From Acheta domesticus (Eukaryota; Arthropoda; Insecta; Orthoptera; Gryllidae): 64,000 nt of DNA. The DNA lies in contig JAHLJT010004567.1 of NCBI GenBank assembly GCA_031308135.1, positions 37,336,389 to 37,400,388 on the forward strand, in the 5' to 3' direction. Position numbers and translations under genes: made by a program. The notes beneath the pieces were generated by a model that ran no database searches, was not told the DNA's origin, and worked only from the letters and a program-made list of their open reading frames with translations. Within the stretch, counting starts at the first letter, position 1; each line of letters starts with the position of its first letter. Shown here piece after piece: positions 32,746 through 43,553 of this stretch.

Positions 32746-33688
32746 CCGCATTTACAGGGATCTGCGTTCGATTGATTACTATTTGACCGACTGACGCAGA
32801 AATGCTATTTGTGGGTGTTTTGCAGGTTTTAAATTCAAGCGAAAATTGAATAATTTGATGCAATGCTAGATGGAAGATTTTAGCGGCTGATATTAAAGAT
32901 TAGTTTCGAAATTACGACAAAATTGCTTCGTTTTGAGTACGTCACATGTAGTACTAATGTGCGTACTGAGAGTACTGTATTTTCTCTGAACAAGTGAACA
33001 GGTGTTAGAAAAGGTGTAACATCATATTGTATCAGAACTGCTTTGGTTTTGAATTTCAGTTATTCATGAAGGAAATGTCTAGAATTCGTAAACTCCTAAA
33101 ACGAGAAACAAGTTATTTCAAAATACATATTTTAATTTTAAATAGGAATAAAATATAATTTAGGTTTTTTTTTCTTTAATCTTTAAATCCTAAATCTGTA
33201 GATCTTTTTGCAAGGAAGGTTTGGAATTCAAGTTTTAACCATGTTAAATTGGTAACCGTGGAAAAGTCGCCATTGGTTCCACCCCCCTCCCACTCTGTCG
33301 TTGCCGCCCTTGATAGCCATCGCCGTTGCCACAACAATCTCCGCTGATTCTGCGATTGACCAGCTCACGTGTCCACTGGAGCAAACACGACCTGCATTCT
33401 GATTCCACGCTCATTTAGGTCGTCCGCGAATTGACTTTCTCGACTGAGATGTGTTTCGAAAGCTCAACGATCCTTTATTACTTTAATGAGTAGCTTCAGC
33501 TTTTTGCAAAAGGTCTTGCCTGTATCTCTTTAATTTGACGGTCAAGTCTTTGTCATATACTTTGAATTGTATACTGCTTAAAAATAATTTTTTGTACTGT
33601 TAAGTGTAATGTGGAAGTGAATAAATATTTTTTAAACATTATCTTAAGATCTAAAATTAAGAGGGAAACTAACAAGGAATTGCATCTT
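32746..33688. other. AT-rich, nothing recognised
   Basis: AT-rich; a T-run sits at about 33165. No features seen. Confidence 0.5.
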
Positions 33689-33884
33689 TCTATATAAAAA
33701 TGAATATATATGAAAAACAGTTTGTTTCAAAGTAACTTTTAAACCACTGTTCTCAGATTTTGTATAAATACTATTGAGAAGAGGAGAAAAAATATGGGTG
33801 TTCATAATTCCAAAATATTACCTGAAATTTGTATTAATGAAAACTCACGGGATATTGTTCCGGGCGAGGCGGGGAAAGAGCCAG
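33689..33884 (+). mobile_element. Helitron-like short remnant (tentative)
   Basis: Starts TCTATATAAAAATGAATATA, like the 5' TC end of many short animal Helitrons. It ends near CCGGGCGAGGCGGGG followed by GAGCCAG, resembling their 3' GC-rich hairpin followed by CTAG. The hairpin and terminal CTRR are degraded. It has no coding capacity and no second copy here. Confidence 0.35.
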
Positions 33885-34379
33885 ACAGAACGAATTAGAA
33901 ATAAATACCTCCACCGCCGGTTTAATTCATCTAGTTGTGAATGAACATTTTACTATAACTTTTTCTGGGTCCACTTGGTAGATATAGAAAGAATAGTTTA
34001 TTGTGATTAATAAAATATATATCCATTTTCTTTGTGCTGGATTTTACAAGCTGCTGCATAGTGTTGTGTGTTATTCGAAAACTTATTATAGTCTTTTCTG
34101 GCTCTTTCACGTTTTATTTAGCTATCGTAGAATTTCGCATACCTAAAATCTAGAGAGCCGTCATATTGTTTTCAGGATTCTCCCTGAGGTTTGGAAGCCT
34201 GTGTCAAGAATCGACTCCACGTTCACGAGGATAGAAGTCGAGCGCAGTGGTGTGTGACTCTTTGTTTATGATGAATTCTTCATCGCATAAAAGGCAGCCG
34301 GAGGCAGGTTTTTTGAATTCGCACTGACTGTACTCCGCAGTTTCCAGACGCCCGCTGTGCGCCGTCGCTTCCCGTTTTT
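33885..34379. other. AT-rich, nothing recognised
   Basis: AT-rich, grading into the GC-rich block interrupted by the hAT-like element. Confidence 0.45.
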
Positions 34380-34474
34380 GCCTCCCGCATTCTAACGCCA
34401 CCGGCCGAGCCCTGGGACGCGGTCGCGAGCGAGAGCGGCAACGCAGCAGCGTCGCGATCAGACCGCGCTGACGG

Positions 34475-34858
34475 CAGTGATGGCAAATTTTAGCAACAAC
34501 GATTCTTCAACGAAAGTTTTTCGATGTTGATGAAAACATCGATAAAAGCCTAGATATTTTAAATATGATCAAACATCGAAGTAAAATGTCTTGGTTCTAA
34601 TGTGATACTTATCACGTCAAGTTTCATTTATATTCTGCCTGAAATTTGACTGCCATCTTAATTTTCTATTCAATGTTCTATATAGTTAAGGTTCAAAATG
34701 CCGTTTAACGATATTACCATGTAAAAAATAATCAAAAAAGGCAATAACGCAAGAGAAAATTTGCGAAAAGCAAACGGTTTCGTGTCGTCTGGGGGTCGAC
34801 AACAGTGACAGCTGTGCATGGCTGTTAATTGCGAACAATTCGCACAAAAATACACTGT

Positions 34859-34925
<67 letters not shown>

Positions 34926-35027
34926 TGAGCAATTTGTTTTAAAACATCGATGTAATAATATCGATGTTTCTGTTGGAAAATGTAGATGTTTTAAAAACAT
35001 CGGATGTTTTTTTTTTTGCCATCCGTA
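34475..35027. mobile_element. Non-autonomous hAT-like element with internal (TA)30
   Basis: The ends match as inverted repeats around GATGGCAAA (left CAGTGATGGCAAA; right, inverted, TACGGATGGCAAA). A perfect 8-bp direct repeat GCTGACGG flanks it (34467-34474 and 35028-35035), as for hAT elements. Subterminal regions contain many AACATCGAT/ATCGATGTT words in both orientations. There is no transposase frame. A (TA)n run lies inside. Confidence 0.85.
34863..34922. repeat. (TA)30 microsatellite
   Basis: Perfect 60-bp TA run within the hAT-like element. Likely unstable in length and able to extrude as a cruciform. Confidence 0.95.
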
Positions 35028-35215
35028 GCTGACGGCCGCTGGGAGACGCGGAGCAACCCATCATAGCGATTGCGTGGTCGAGCGCGCGGTCCGTCTGCGC
35101 CCGGTTCGAAACCCGGCGAGACCGGTTCGCCGATCGGAGTGCGCACGCAAGAACTTCGCGACGCGACGCGACCGATTGCGATAGACCTCGCCTGTCCGCC
35201 CACTGTCGCTCCGCA

Positions 35216-36149
35216 GCCTTCTGGGCTTCTCTGAAGTTACTTCTGCTCGGGAAAGTTTGCCTTCAAGGGGTTATTTTTGTCGTCTAGATCTGATGTGCTT
35301 GTCGTATTTACTTCAAACTAATAACAGACGGCTTCTCGAGCGTTGGTTATGGATGGATTTTTCCTTTTGTACTAAGGAAGTAGAATATTTGTGTTTGTCA
35401 CCATTAAAGCACAAATACTTTCCTTATAATGGTAATTCCGATTTGTGAAAGTATGTACACGAATATTTTTAAAAGATAATGTAATTTGCGTTAATTCTTG
35501 TTCTTAAGTACTTCTTTCTTGTTCTTCAAGTACAACTTCCCTAGAATCTTAATTAGTGTATGATCTATTTATTAGATGCAATGCTCATTTTTTTAAAAAA
35601 TTCTCAATTTGTTTCAGGTAAGTGGGAGTCTGCAAGAATCTGTACTGCATGTAACCTGAATTGCATGTAAGTATAAATGTTTTGTTCAGCATTGAAAGTG
35701 AATTTTGAATATGGCAGTACAGTACTGCACTTCTTCTTAGAATTGCAGTTGAAGGTTCTTCTGAATTCGTGCGATCTTTACCCGCTTTCTCTTCGTGCAG
35801 TTTGAAAACAATAAATTCACCTTGATTCTAGTGCTGTAGTTAATGAGTCCTTTATGTATGAATGAATCAGTTCTTTCCTGTTCATGTTCTGGCTCCATAT
35901 AAATCATTAAATTGAAAGGGTTATAATTTGACATGTAAATGAAACAATATACTATTAAGATGAAGGAAACGTGAACATCTTCTATTACGTTTGGGTAACG
36001 AAGAATAAAATTAGAAAATAAATTGAAATTTCTGTCACGCATTGCGTAAATTACATATGAAATGATGCGCCCATTAATTTTGAAGAGTGACGCGTAAATA
36101 GAACAAAGCGTGATCGGAGGCTACTCCGGAAGAAGGGCTTCTTCGGGAA
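35216..36149. other. AT-rich with one candidate small exon
   Basis: Mostly AT-rich. On plus, 35618-35666 (49 nt) lies between an acceptor-like TTTGTTTCAG and a GTAAGT. One phase stays open (KWESARICTACNLNC). It could be a small internal or untranslated exon; there is no linked exon to confirm it. Confidence 0.3.
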
Positions 36150-36530
36150 GAGAGAAGACGGCGAGAAGGGCGACGTGGCGTCGTCTTGAAGCCCTATCGC
36201 TGCCCCTCTCTCCACCCGGGCACCGCCTCCCTCACGCCCGTCTGCACCCGGCGTTCGTTCCGCTGCCCGACCCCGTCTCAGCCACTCCCTTCTCTCGGAC
36301 CTGGTTGTTCCTTCTCCGCCTCTTGACCGTCTCTTCCCCTCACCCACGCCTCTCCCGCCGCCGCTCTTCATTCTGACAAAATCTCTCCCCCGCTTTTAGT
36401 CACGCCCACGCCCGCCATTCTGCTCCGCTTCGGTCCCGCTCGTGCGGCCCCGCCCCGCCCCTCCCCTCCCCTCCCCGCCCCGTTCCGCCCTACCCTGCTG
36501 GCTCCCCGTCCTCCTGCCCACGGACCTCTC
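36150..36530. other. Pyrimidine-rich GC island with G-quadruplex potential on minus
   Basis: C/T-biased GC-rich sequence. About 36445-36485 is CCCCGCCCC/CCCTCCCCTCCC-type, so the minus strand has at least five G3-5 runs with 1-2-base loops. Possible promoter island. Confidence 0.5.
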
Positions 36531-36538
36531 CCAGGAAG

Positions 36539-37152
36539 TACGAGTGCCTAGATTCAGAAAGTAGCGTATTCCGTTGCGCCGCAGATTCCGCCATTTTAAA
36601 TTTCGTTATTAGGATAGATTGAACTGCGCGGTGATTGAAGTGTCGGAAACCACCTGTCTACCCAAAACCAATATTAATATTCTCGAAGCCCCTCCATAAT
36701 GCTTTTCAGTTGTTTTTTCGACTCCTACATGCTGGATTGTACCGAGAGAAGCGTCTCAGGGCGTAGAGCGCTGATTTCGCATTCGGGAGGCCGGGTTCAA
36801 TTTCCATGCAGGCCATCCTGACAGGGGTTTTTGTGGTTACCCTCGATCTTCCAGGTGAATGCTGGGATGGTTCTTCTGAAAGGCCACGACCATGAAACGT
36901 ACTTTGCTAGATGAATTTGTTAACTACGTTAAGTCATAAAAGTAAGGCGAATTCAAGACATCGCGGATTCCTTGTTGGGTGACCGACTAGAAACCCTGGG
37001 ATCTAACGACGCCGAGGCCAATCGCCCTTTACAGGACGTGTAACTGCTAAATACAAATACAAAAAATATGCTGTACTGCGGGATTATCGGATGAGAGGAT
37101 ATTAAATGGCGGCGGCCGTTCAGATGGCGCTACTCTGTATCTACGGACTCTA
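36539..37152 (+). mobile_element. Inverted-repeat element, family R1, copy 2, split by a SINE
   Basis: The left end TACGAGTGCCTAGATTCAGA and the inverted right end TAGAGTCCGTAGATACAGAG match over ~55 bp, including GTAGCG and CCGCCATTTTA. A perfect 8-bp direct repeat CCAGGAAG flanks it (36531-36538; 37153-37160). The middle (about 36745-37070) is a later SINE insertion; without it the element is about 290 bp, similar to copy 1 at 29033. 8-bp duplications fit hAT or P-type transposases; the family is not settled. Confidence 0.75.
36745..37070 (+). mobile_element. tRNA-derived SINE nested in the R1 element
   Basis: An A-box-like TCTCAGGGCGTAGAGCGC (about 36751) and a B-box-like CCGGGTTCAATTTCC (about 36790) form the head. 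A ~250-bp body follows (including TGAATGCTGGGATGGTTC) and then an A-rich tail AAATACAAATACAAAAAA at 37050-37067. It sits inside the R1 element, so it is younger. Confidence 0.75.
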
Positions 37153-37565
37153 CCAGGAAGCGCCCGGGCACGCCTCTTCGCAGCCGCACGGGCGACGGCG
37201 GACGCTGCCTCCCCCCTCCTCCATTAGCGGTCTTCCTTCGCTGCTCGCCTGCGGTAATAGGAGTTACCGCCTCGGCGGCGGCGGCGGCTGCGGCGCGGCT
37301 GCCCAATCTTCCGGGTGGCCGCCCTCGGCTGCGGCGCGCTCCGCCTGGCACGGGAGAAAAGGAGCGGCCTCTTCGCCCGGACGTCCGCCTACCCACCTAC
37401 CCGCCCACACGCCCACACGCCCTCCCGCCCACACGCCCACCCGCCCACCCGCCCACACGCCCACGCGCGCCGCGTCGGCCCCGCTCCGTGTGGGTACTCA
37501 ACCACGCAGCCGTGCCCAGCGCCCTACTACGCACCCATTCCCACTTCTACGTCCAGCTGTGTTGT
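37095..37565. other. CpG-rich island with CGCCCACACGCC minisatellite
   Basis: GC-rich. About 37395-37470 is a short degenerate tandem array of CGCCCACACGCCCAC/CCGCC units. Frames through it read as PAHTPTRP repeats and are not credited as genes. The left edge overlaps the R1 element end. Confidence 0.6.
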
Positions 37566-40139
37566 TGACTCCATCTGCACGATGTTGATCCCACGTTGAG
37601 ATCACATGCAGTGAGTCGTTCTCTTACTTACTAAGATTATCGAGGATATTGTCCATATATTATGCGTTTCCTGTTATTATTGCATTGCACTCTTCACTTT
37701 CTTTAGACTTTCTTAGTTTTCAATATCTTCGCACATTTGTGGTAAGAATCGCAAAAACTTTACCCTTTACAATCAAAGAAAGGTACGTTTTGCGTTTGCT
37801 GCGTGCAGCCTTCAAGATGAAAATTACGAGGAAATTCAATATTGCTGTCGCCGAAAAATTAACGTTCGCTTCTCAGTTAATAATACCTGACAGATATTAC
37901 TAATAATGTAAAGAAAATTTAATTTTCTGAAAATTTTCACAAAATAAATATTTTAATTGAAGGTTTAGATGGCAAGTCTGTTTTGTTCCATGACGTTTAT
38001 TTATCATTATTTTTCACAATGCACATTCACATTACAGAAAACACTAAATAGTGCTATTTGAATGGCGGTAATTGACGTAGAAAATAATTACATTTTCTCA
38101 TCCGTAGTTGTTCCCGCTCCATATGAGCATCTCTACGGAGCTTCCACGCAGCAAACGCATCTACCGCATCTTAAGGCTCTCCGCCCTTCCTTCGTCTCTT
38201 AACTCAATACATGTGCTGCGTAAGCGAAACATCCTGTGGGGAACGGAAGAGGGAGTCGGAGGGAGGGGGTCGACTCATAGGCGGAGGTGGCGCCACCCTC
38301 TCCTGAAGAAAGCGCCTGCAGGCTGTCTTCTGCTGAACGAAACAGAGCAGTGCCACTGCGTATGGCGGCGAGGTCAATTCTCACTGGATCAGATCTGGAG
38401 TAAAGAAACGCTCTGGACGTCCGGTGTTTTGATAAAATGTGCACCGTATTTTGAAGTATAGGAGTTAATTTCAAAATCAATTCTATTATGTAAATCCTCA
38501 ACAAATGCATTATGATAAATACATCAACAGTAAGAGTAAATTACATATCAATTATTATCAAGATATTTCATGCAATAAATAAATGACGACATTTTGTATT
38601 GATGTTTCCTCCAAAAATAAATAACAGTATGTTCTAAGATGTTTTTCCTTGTGTATCGTATTGTTCGAATTTTACATTGTTTTCTATCTTTAGAGCTGGA
38701 CCAAAGAAGAAAATAACAGATAAGCTTAGAAGCGCTCATTTCTTTCGTAGAGCAGTTGACACCTTTCTCCCCGACCAGAAATGAGAATTAATTCCGCTTT
38801 TAATATGACAAGAAAAATGAATCCTTTTCCCGGAGAGATTTGACATTAGAGTATAATTATGCAGCGGAACGCAACCGAGGGCTAACTTACGCACACAATT
38901 GGTTCAATTACATTTTCATCTCGTCTTCCTCATCCTTTAACTGGGGAGGGATTTGTTCCGAGTTTGTCGGAACACATCACAGTCGCTCTTCCACCGGAGG
39001 ATCCGAATGCTGCGGAAGCCGCGCCTAGCGCAATTAAGGAGGAGCGGGCACCGTGACATGTGATGCCACGCATGACGCTTACGCGTGTAAGAAACTTAAC
39101 AATTACGATGAGGGAAATAAAATGTTGCTCAACCGTGTAATAACCTATCAGTCAGAAGTTATTGTGACATTGGGTTAATCTGAAGTACGTCCGTGACCTT
39201 AAAACAGACGGGGTGGATTTGGTTCCAGGTTGGCATCAGTTTTTAAAATGATTTAATAACTGTTCGGTTATTCGTAGCTTTAGAATTTCTCTGACTGCAC
39301 AAATTTCGAAGAAAACAAATTAAAATATATTTGAAGAATACGTATGGTGGCAAGTTTCGTGTTATTAAAATTGTTGTGCAGCAAGCACTCTGTCTACGTT
39401 AGTAGACAAGTCTCCTTGTGGGTGCAGATTTATGAGACTTCCCATTAATGACTTTGCGTCAATGTTATTACTTCGCTGTGAAATTGATTAAAAACTTGAC
39501 ACTACAGAAATTTCAAGGTCTACAAAGAGCAGTTGGTCGCAGTTTCTCAAATAACAGCTGTTTTTTACACATTAATTATTCCCTTTTCTCGTGTCTTTTA
39601 GCCAAGTGCTTGCTGTGTGTGTGGGAGTATGTCACGAACTCGTCGTCCTTTCCCCATATATTTCGATCTTTTTCTAATTTTTGATATTATAGATCGTTGT
39701 GCTATCTCCTTATTTTTGTATGTAGTTCCTATTTTAAGGTATTTTAATTTTCAAGAATACGAAGTTTTTCAATATTCCATTAACCATGGCAATAACTTTC
39801 TCGCTTAGCGTTTTATTTGAATAGTACATTTCACCAAGACTCCATAACTTTCTGCTTCACTTAACTACATGAAAGAGATTCTTATAAAACTGAACAAAAA
39901 TATCTTCCCACAGCCTCTATTCGTTCACTTTAAATTTATTATTTCTCAAAAATAAAAATAAAAATTAGGAACGAAAAAACAACAACAAAAAACAAACAAA
40001 CAAATAAAACTTAATTTGAATCGTATTAGTTTAGCCATTCCTATTTACATCAAGGGTGCCACAGTCGGTAGTCGTTAGTTACACCTACATCGTCCAAAGG
40101 CGAACTAACAGAGTTCTTTAATTCTCTGCTCCCCCCCCC
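37566..40139. other. AT-rich, nothing firmly recognised
   Basis: Mostly AT-rich. 38105-38455 is of mixed GC and carries a 117-codon plus frame without recognisable domain or splice context. 39955-40015 is an A-rich simple stretch (AAAAACAAACAAACAAAT). No other features. Confidence 0.45.
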
Positions 40140-40445
40140 GAGGACCATGATGGTTACGCCAGGTGCCGAGTGGCCTCGTTTCGCCGCCGCCGCAAACGGA
40201 GTGCGCACGCGCACTAAGGCCCGGGAGTGTTTGCGCTCGGCCACTCGGGCGCGGGCGGCGGACGCGCAAGATTTACTCTCCGCCAGAGACCTGTGCCCCG
40301 CCCCGCCCCTCCCCTCCCCTCCCCACCCCGCCCCGCCCCGCCCCGCTCCTCCCGCGCGCCGGGTTCGCGGCCGTGTGCGCGGGCGAGTGGGTGGACGACC
40401 ACTCATTGCGTCAGCGCTTGTGCAATTCAGCCGCGCGCAGTGAGC
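40140..40445. other. CpG-rich island with C-rich tract
   Basis: CpG island. At 40296-40350 plus-strand CCCC runs give the minus strand multiple G4 runs (GGGGCGGGGCGGGG type). Overlapping open frames are compositional. Possible promoter. Confidence 0.45.
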
Positions 40446-41254
40446 CGAAATTACCGTAAAAGCGGGAGTTGAATATTCATTATTACACATAAAAATGTTA
40501 GGCCACTTTTGAATGAAGTGAAAATTAAAGAAATTATTAGTGTCATAAAAAAGTGTTGAGGTGGGCTTGATGATACGTTAGGAACCTTCGTTGTCGAGCT
40601 CTCATGCTTCACTTGTATCTCCAAAACGTTTTGCTTTGATCGATTGGCGATTTATATGTATTTTCTTGCGAGATTTTCAGAATACGCTGTGTGCAAGAAA
40701 AGGTCACAATCATTACAAATGATTGTGCATCCATCGCATTACTGCATCCATCGTTTTCGTGCAATGCCATGACGAAAATTGCAACATGTCGAACGGAACG
40801 TGAGACACATTGCTCAAAACCTCTTCCCCGTTCAGCAAAACTGATGGGCAGTGCGGACATGCAAGCTTTTGTCTACAAACGAGGTTTGAACACGTTTTGG
40901 GGTTTTCGTACTTGGGTGTTTTTATTAAGTCAAGGGCATAATGCAGAAATCGACCATGTCGGTACACACGTTGGCAAAATTCTAACATGGCGTCTCGTGT
41001 TATAACACGATATTCATAACGCGGATTGTAAATAACACATATGTCCGCAACTGCTGTGACTACTTTCTGAATATCAGACGATACTCCCTGAGTCACGGTT
41101 ATACGCAGTCTTTTGTAGTGAAGCGTGTACCGCTATCCTTTCAACATTATTCTTAATGTTCATTATTCGTAGCTGTTTGGCAACACGAATCCCGTATCAA
41201 GCTTTTTTAAATTCCGTCTGAGGAAGGTTTCGTCTAGAGCCTTTCCTTTTAATT
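40446..41254. other. Mixed composition; two overlapping open frames of unknown nature
   Basis: Between 40690 and 41096 both strands are open (104 codons plus, 127 minus). The minus frame has a Cys-rich part (SNLVCRQKLACPHCP). Neither shows a known domain or splice evidence. It may be downstream transcribed DNA of the minus-strand gene ending at 41505, or an old element. Confidence 0.3.
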
Positions 41255-41258
41255 ATTG

Positions 41259-41316
<58 letters not shown>

Positions 41317-41504
41317 GCACCTACACCGGAAGCGACAACCGTAAGGGCAACGTCAAAACGTACCAGTGAATGGTCACGGATTCGGTACCAGAAACGTCGG
41401 GCACCAGAACTGTATATGATTTGTTTGAACAGCCATTTGTTTCAGGAATCGAATTTGTAGTCCGTCTACTGTGATCTGTGGTTTCCTTGTTTTCTTGATC
41501 ACTT
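41255..41504 (-). other. Probable 3' UTR of the minus-strand terminal exon
   Basis: Follows the TAG at 41505-41507 in the minus direction. It includes an (ATT)n run (41261-41316). An AATAAA on the minus strand (TTTATT on plus at about 41260) could be the poly(A) signal. Confidence 0.4.
41261..41316. repeat. (ATT)n microsatellite
   Basis: About 18 perfect ATT units. Confidence 0.95.
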
Positions 41505-41705
41505 CTAAGTGAACGCCGGAGCAGCATCATAGAAGGTTTCAGATGGATCGCAATCGTCTCTTCCTTCTCCTTTCCCCAGCCTAAGGGCCGAGCGATGGGC
41601 CTTCAATCTATTCTTGTATTTATCGTCCAATTTATTCACAAAATCTTCAACGGTTCCGCAAAATTTGTCTAAGAACTTGGCTATACTCCCAGGTAATTCA
41701 AAGCA
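41505..41705 (-). CDS. C-terminal (terminal) exon of an unidentified protein
   Basis: On minus, TTTCTTGCATTTCCCAG is a classic acceptor. It is followed by 66 sense codons in phase 0 and TAG. The peptide reads CFELPGSIAKFLDKFC, then GTVEDFVNKLDDKYKNRL, then KAHRSALRLGKGEGRDD and a tail CDPSETFYDAAPAFT. Codon-like texture, mixed amino-acid usage and a helical charged segment distinguish it from the AT-rich noise around it. A downstream minus-strand AATAAA lies about 245 bp away. Upstream exons would be at higher coordinates and were not identified. The family is not recognised. It could also be a fragment captured by a transposon, but the intact acceptor argues for a real gene. Confidence 0.6.
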   Translation of the reverse strand, partial: CFELPGSIAKFLDKFCGTVEDFVNKLDDKYKNRLKAHRSALRLGKGEGRDDCDPSETFYDAAPAFT

Positions 41706-41892
41706 CTGGGAAATGCAAGAAATTGCTTTATTTCGAACACCTCACGATTTGCGCTAAGTATTACAAAATGGTGCGATGTAATCTACATTGCGGGTTGCAT
41801 ACGCGCTTGCTGTTTTCTTATGTAAACTGCGAACGTCTAAATGTTTTGTCTTGGATCTGTTTGATGTAGCTCGTGTGTGTGTGTGGGGGGGG
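41706..41892. other. Intron-like sequence upstream of the 41505 exon
   Basis: Minus-strand polypyrimidine and acceptor context lie at 41706-41725; the rest is unremarkable up to the SINE-like element. Confidence 0.4.
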
Positions 41893-42630
41893 AGGCTTAG
41901 ATGGCTCAGGGCATTAATCGATGTCACTGCAGTGCGTCTAACCGGGAAGTCCTAGGGTCTAAGTCCCGACGGTGGGAGGATTTTGGAATTCACCCGCTGT
42001 CTGGAGAAGAATTTTAGCGGCCGGCTGCTCTGATCAGTAGTTTACCGTGGTTTCTGCGATCAATACCAGGCGATTGCCGGAACAGAACCCCAACAAACGG
42101 GCCATGGACCACACGAGATCTTTCCTTCCCCTTCCTTGTCCTATCCTTTCTCCTTACCTTCACACATATTCATTACCCTACCACATGCTGGAAGACGAAT
42201 CGGGAGCTTGTACTTGGGTTTTTATTTCTTGACGCATGAGGGCCTATCTTCACGATGGAATATCTCACATCTCTCGCATCTTTCTCGGTCATACCGCTAG
42301 ATGTCGCATGATCGTCAGCCCTGCTCGATACGGTCGCGATCATACGACGTGTAGCGGCACGACCGAGAAAGACGCGAAATGCCAGGAGTTATTCCATCGT
42401 GAAGACACTCTCACACGCCAAGAAATAAAAACCCAAGTATAGAGCTTGTTCCGTCTGTGCCTCGTCGGTGGGAGATACTGGTTGGGGATAACTCTCTAGC
42501 TGACAGGCATGTCGGAGCCGAACCTTGCTTTCCAGCGGGAGAGCTGACACCTCCCGCAATAAAAAACACTACACTTACGGGACTGCCGGACCTTAGCTGT
42601 TGATGCGCCCGGAAGCACCAATAAATCCAT
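41893..42630 (+). mobile_element. tRNA-headed SINE-like repeat, family C, copy 1, interrupted by hairpin
   Basis: The head contains GATGGCTCAGGGCATTAA and a decayed B-box, GGGTCTAAGTCCCGACGG. The body matches the copies at 43554 and 57761 (TTTTAGCGGCCGGCTGCTCTG, GATCAATACCAGGCGA, CAACAAACGGGCCATGGACC). The 3' part (GAGCTTGTTCCG onward) ends near CGCCCGGAAGCACCAAT. The hairpin at 42212-42438 is inserted at GAGCTTGT. Confidence 0.75.
42212..42438. mobile_element. Hairpin (foldback) element, copy 2, nested in SINE-like family C
   Basis: A 227-bp imperfect palindrome with ends ACTTGGGTTTTTATTTCTTG and its inverse. It contains CACGATGGAATATCTC and CGCATGATCG in mirror order. An 8-bp direct repeat GAGCTTGT (42204-42211 and 42442-42449) flanks it, with ATA left between. 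The unoccupied site is seen once at about 43902-43910 in the neighbouring family C copy. Confidence 0.8.
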
Positions 42631-42760
42631 CAATGGGGGGGTATTTTCAATTCCAGCAATAGTACACTTACATGATTTTGTGTGGATGTTTTTTTTTTAT
42701 AAATTGTACCAAACAGTAATATTTCGTTTGTGTATTATTTAGAGAAAGAATTAGTGGGGC
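42631..42760. other. Short AT-rich spacer
   Basis: Nothing recognised. Confidence 0.5.
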
Positions 42761-43040
42761 CTTTTTCTCTTGTGTGCCGGCCCAGTGTGTGCCGCGTGGG
42801 CTGCTCTGCTCGTTCACCTTCGCTCGGAAAGAGCCCGGGCGGCGCGGCGCTGCGCGTCGCCCGCATCGCGTCGCGGTGCCATCGTCCACGCGCCGCGCCG
42901 CACCGGCCGGTTTCGCCCACCTCCGCCACCCCGCACTCCGCACCCGAGAGTTTATTAGGCGGCTCGGCGGCGGCATTGGGAAAACGGCGTGCGCGATCGT
43001 TCGCTATTTTTAGAGCCGTTGCGCTCGCTCTGCTACCGAG
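42761..43040. other. CpG-rich island similar to the one at 47380
   Basis: CpG island. The motif CACCCGAGAGTTTATTAGGC (about 42940) recurs with few changes at about 47517, in a similar GC-rich setting. It could be a paralogous promoter or a GC-rich dispersed repeat. No exon is called. Confidence 0.4.
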
Positions 43041-43553
43041 CCGCGTGGATATAAAAGGTCTCTCAGACGATTATGATGCTTTGGGATCGCTGGATTACGT
43101 AAAGCGGATCTACAAAACTTGGAAATGAGGGAATGTTTCTCTGCTAATTAGATCGAAAAATAAACGCTTTACAGAACGTGAATTACGTTAGTTGACATAC
43201 CCCTGGATTTAACTGTACTTTTTTAATGATAATTGTTCCAAAATACTGAAGTTTAATCTGAAGAAAGATATATTTATTTTCTCAAACATTACTTCTTAAT
43301 TGAATGTACTTATATGAAATTCTTAAAATAGCTGATGTTATTGTGCAATTCTTGCTTCTGTTTACATATAATATTGAATGGAAATTTTAAAAATGTATCT
43401 CATTGAATTTTCTATCATTATATTCGAAGTGGTTGAGCAATAACATGATTAGCCACACCATACCTATTATTATTCGACAATGTTAATATATATCTGCATT
43501 TGGATGGAAATGCAACTTATCTTGTTACTACATATATTTCTTTTTGATATATC
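43041..43553. other. AT-rich, nothing recognised
   Basis: AT-rich; no signal seen. Confidence 0.5.

Larger units (their letters stand above)
34380..35215. other. GC-rich block split by a hAT-like insertion
   Basis: 34380-34474 and 35028-35215 are GC-rich and would be contiguous without the 34475-35027 element. The right part contains a tRNA-like word CGCCCGGTTCGAAACCCGGCG (35097-35117, T-arm/B-box type) without a matching acceptor stem, so it is not called as a tRNA. Confidence 0.5.

Noticed and set aside
35070..35125. tRNA gene around CGGTTCGAAACCCGG
   Set aside because: The T-arm-like hairpin is present but no matching acceptor or anticodon stem was found.
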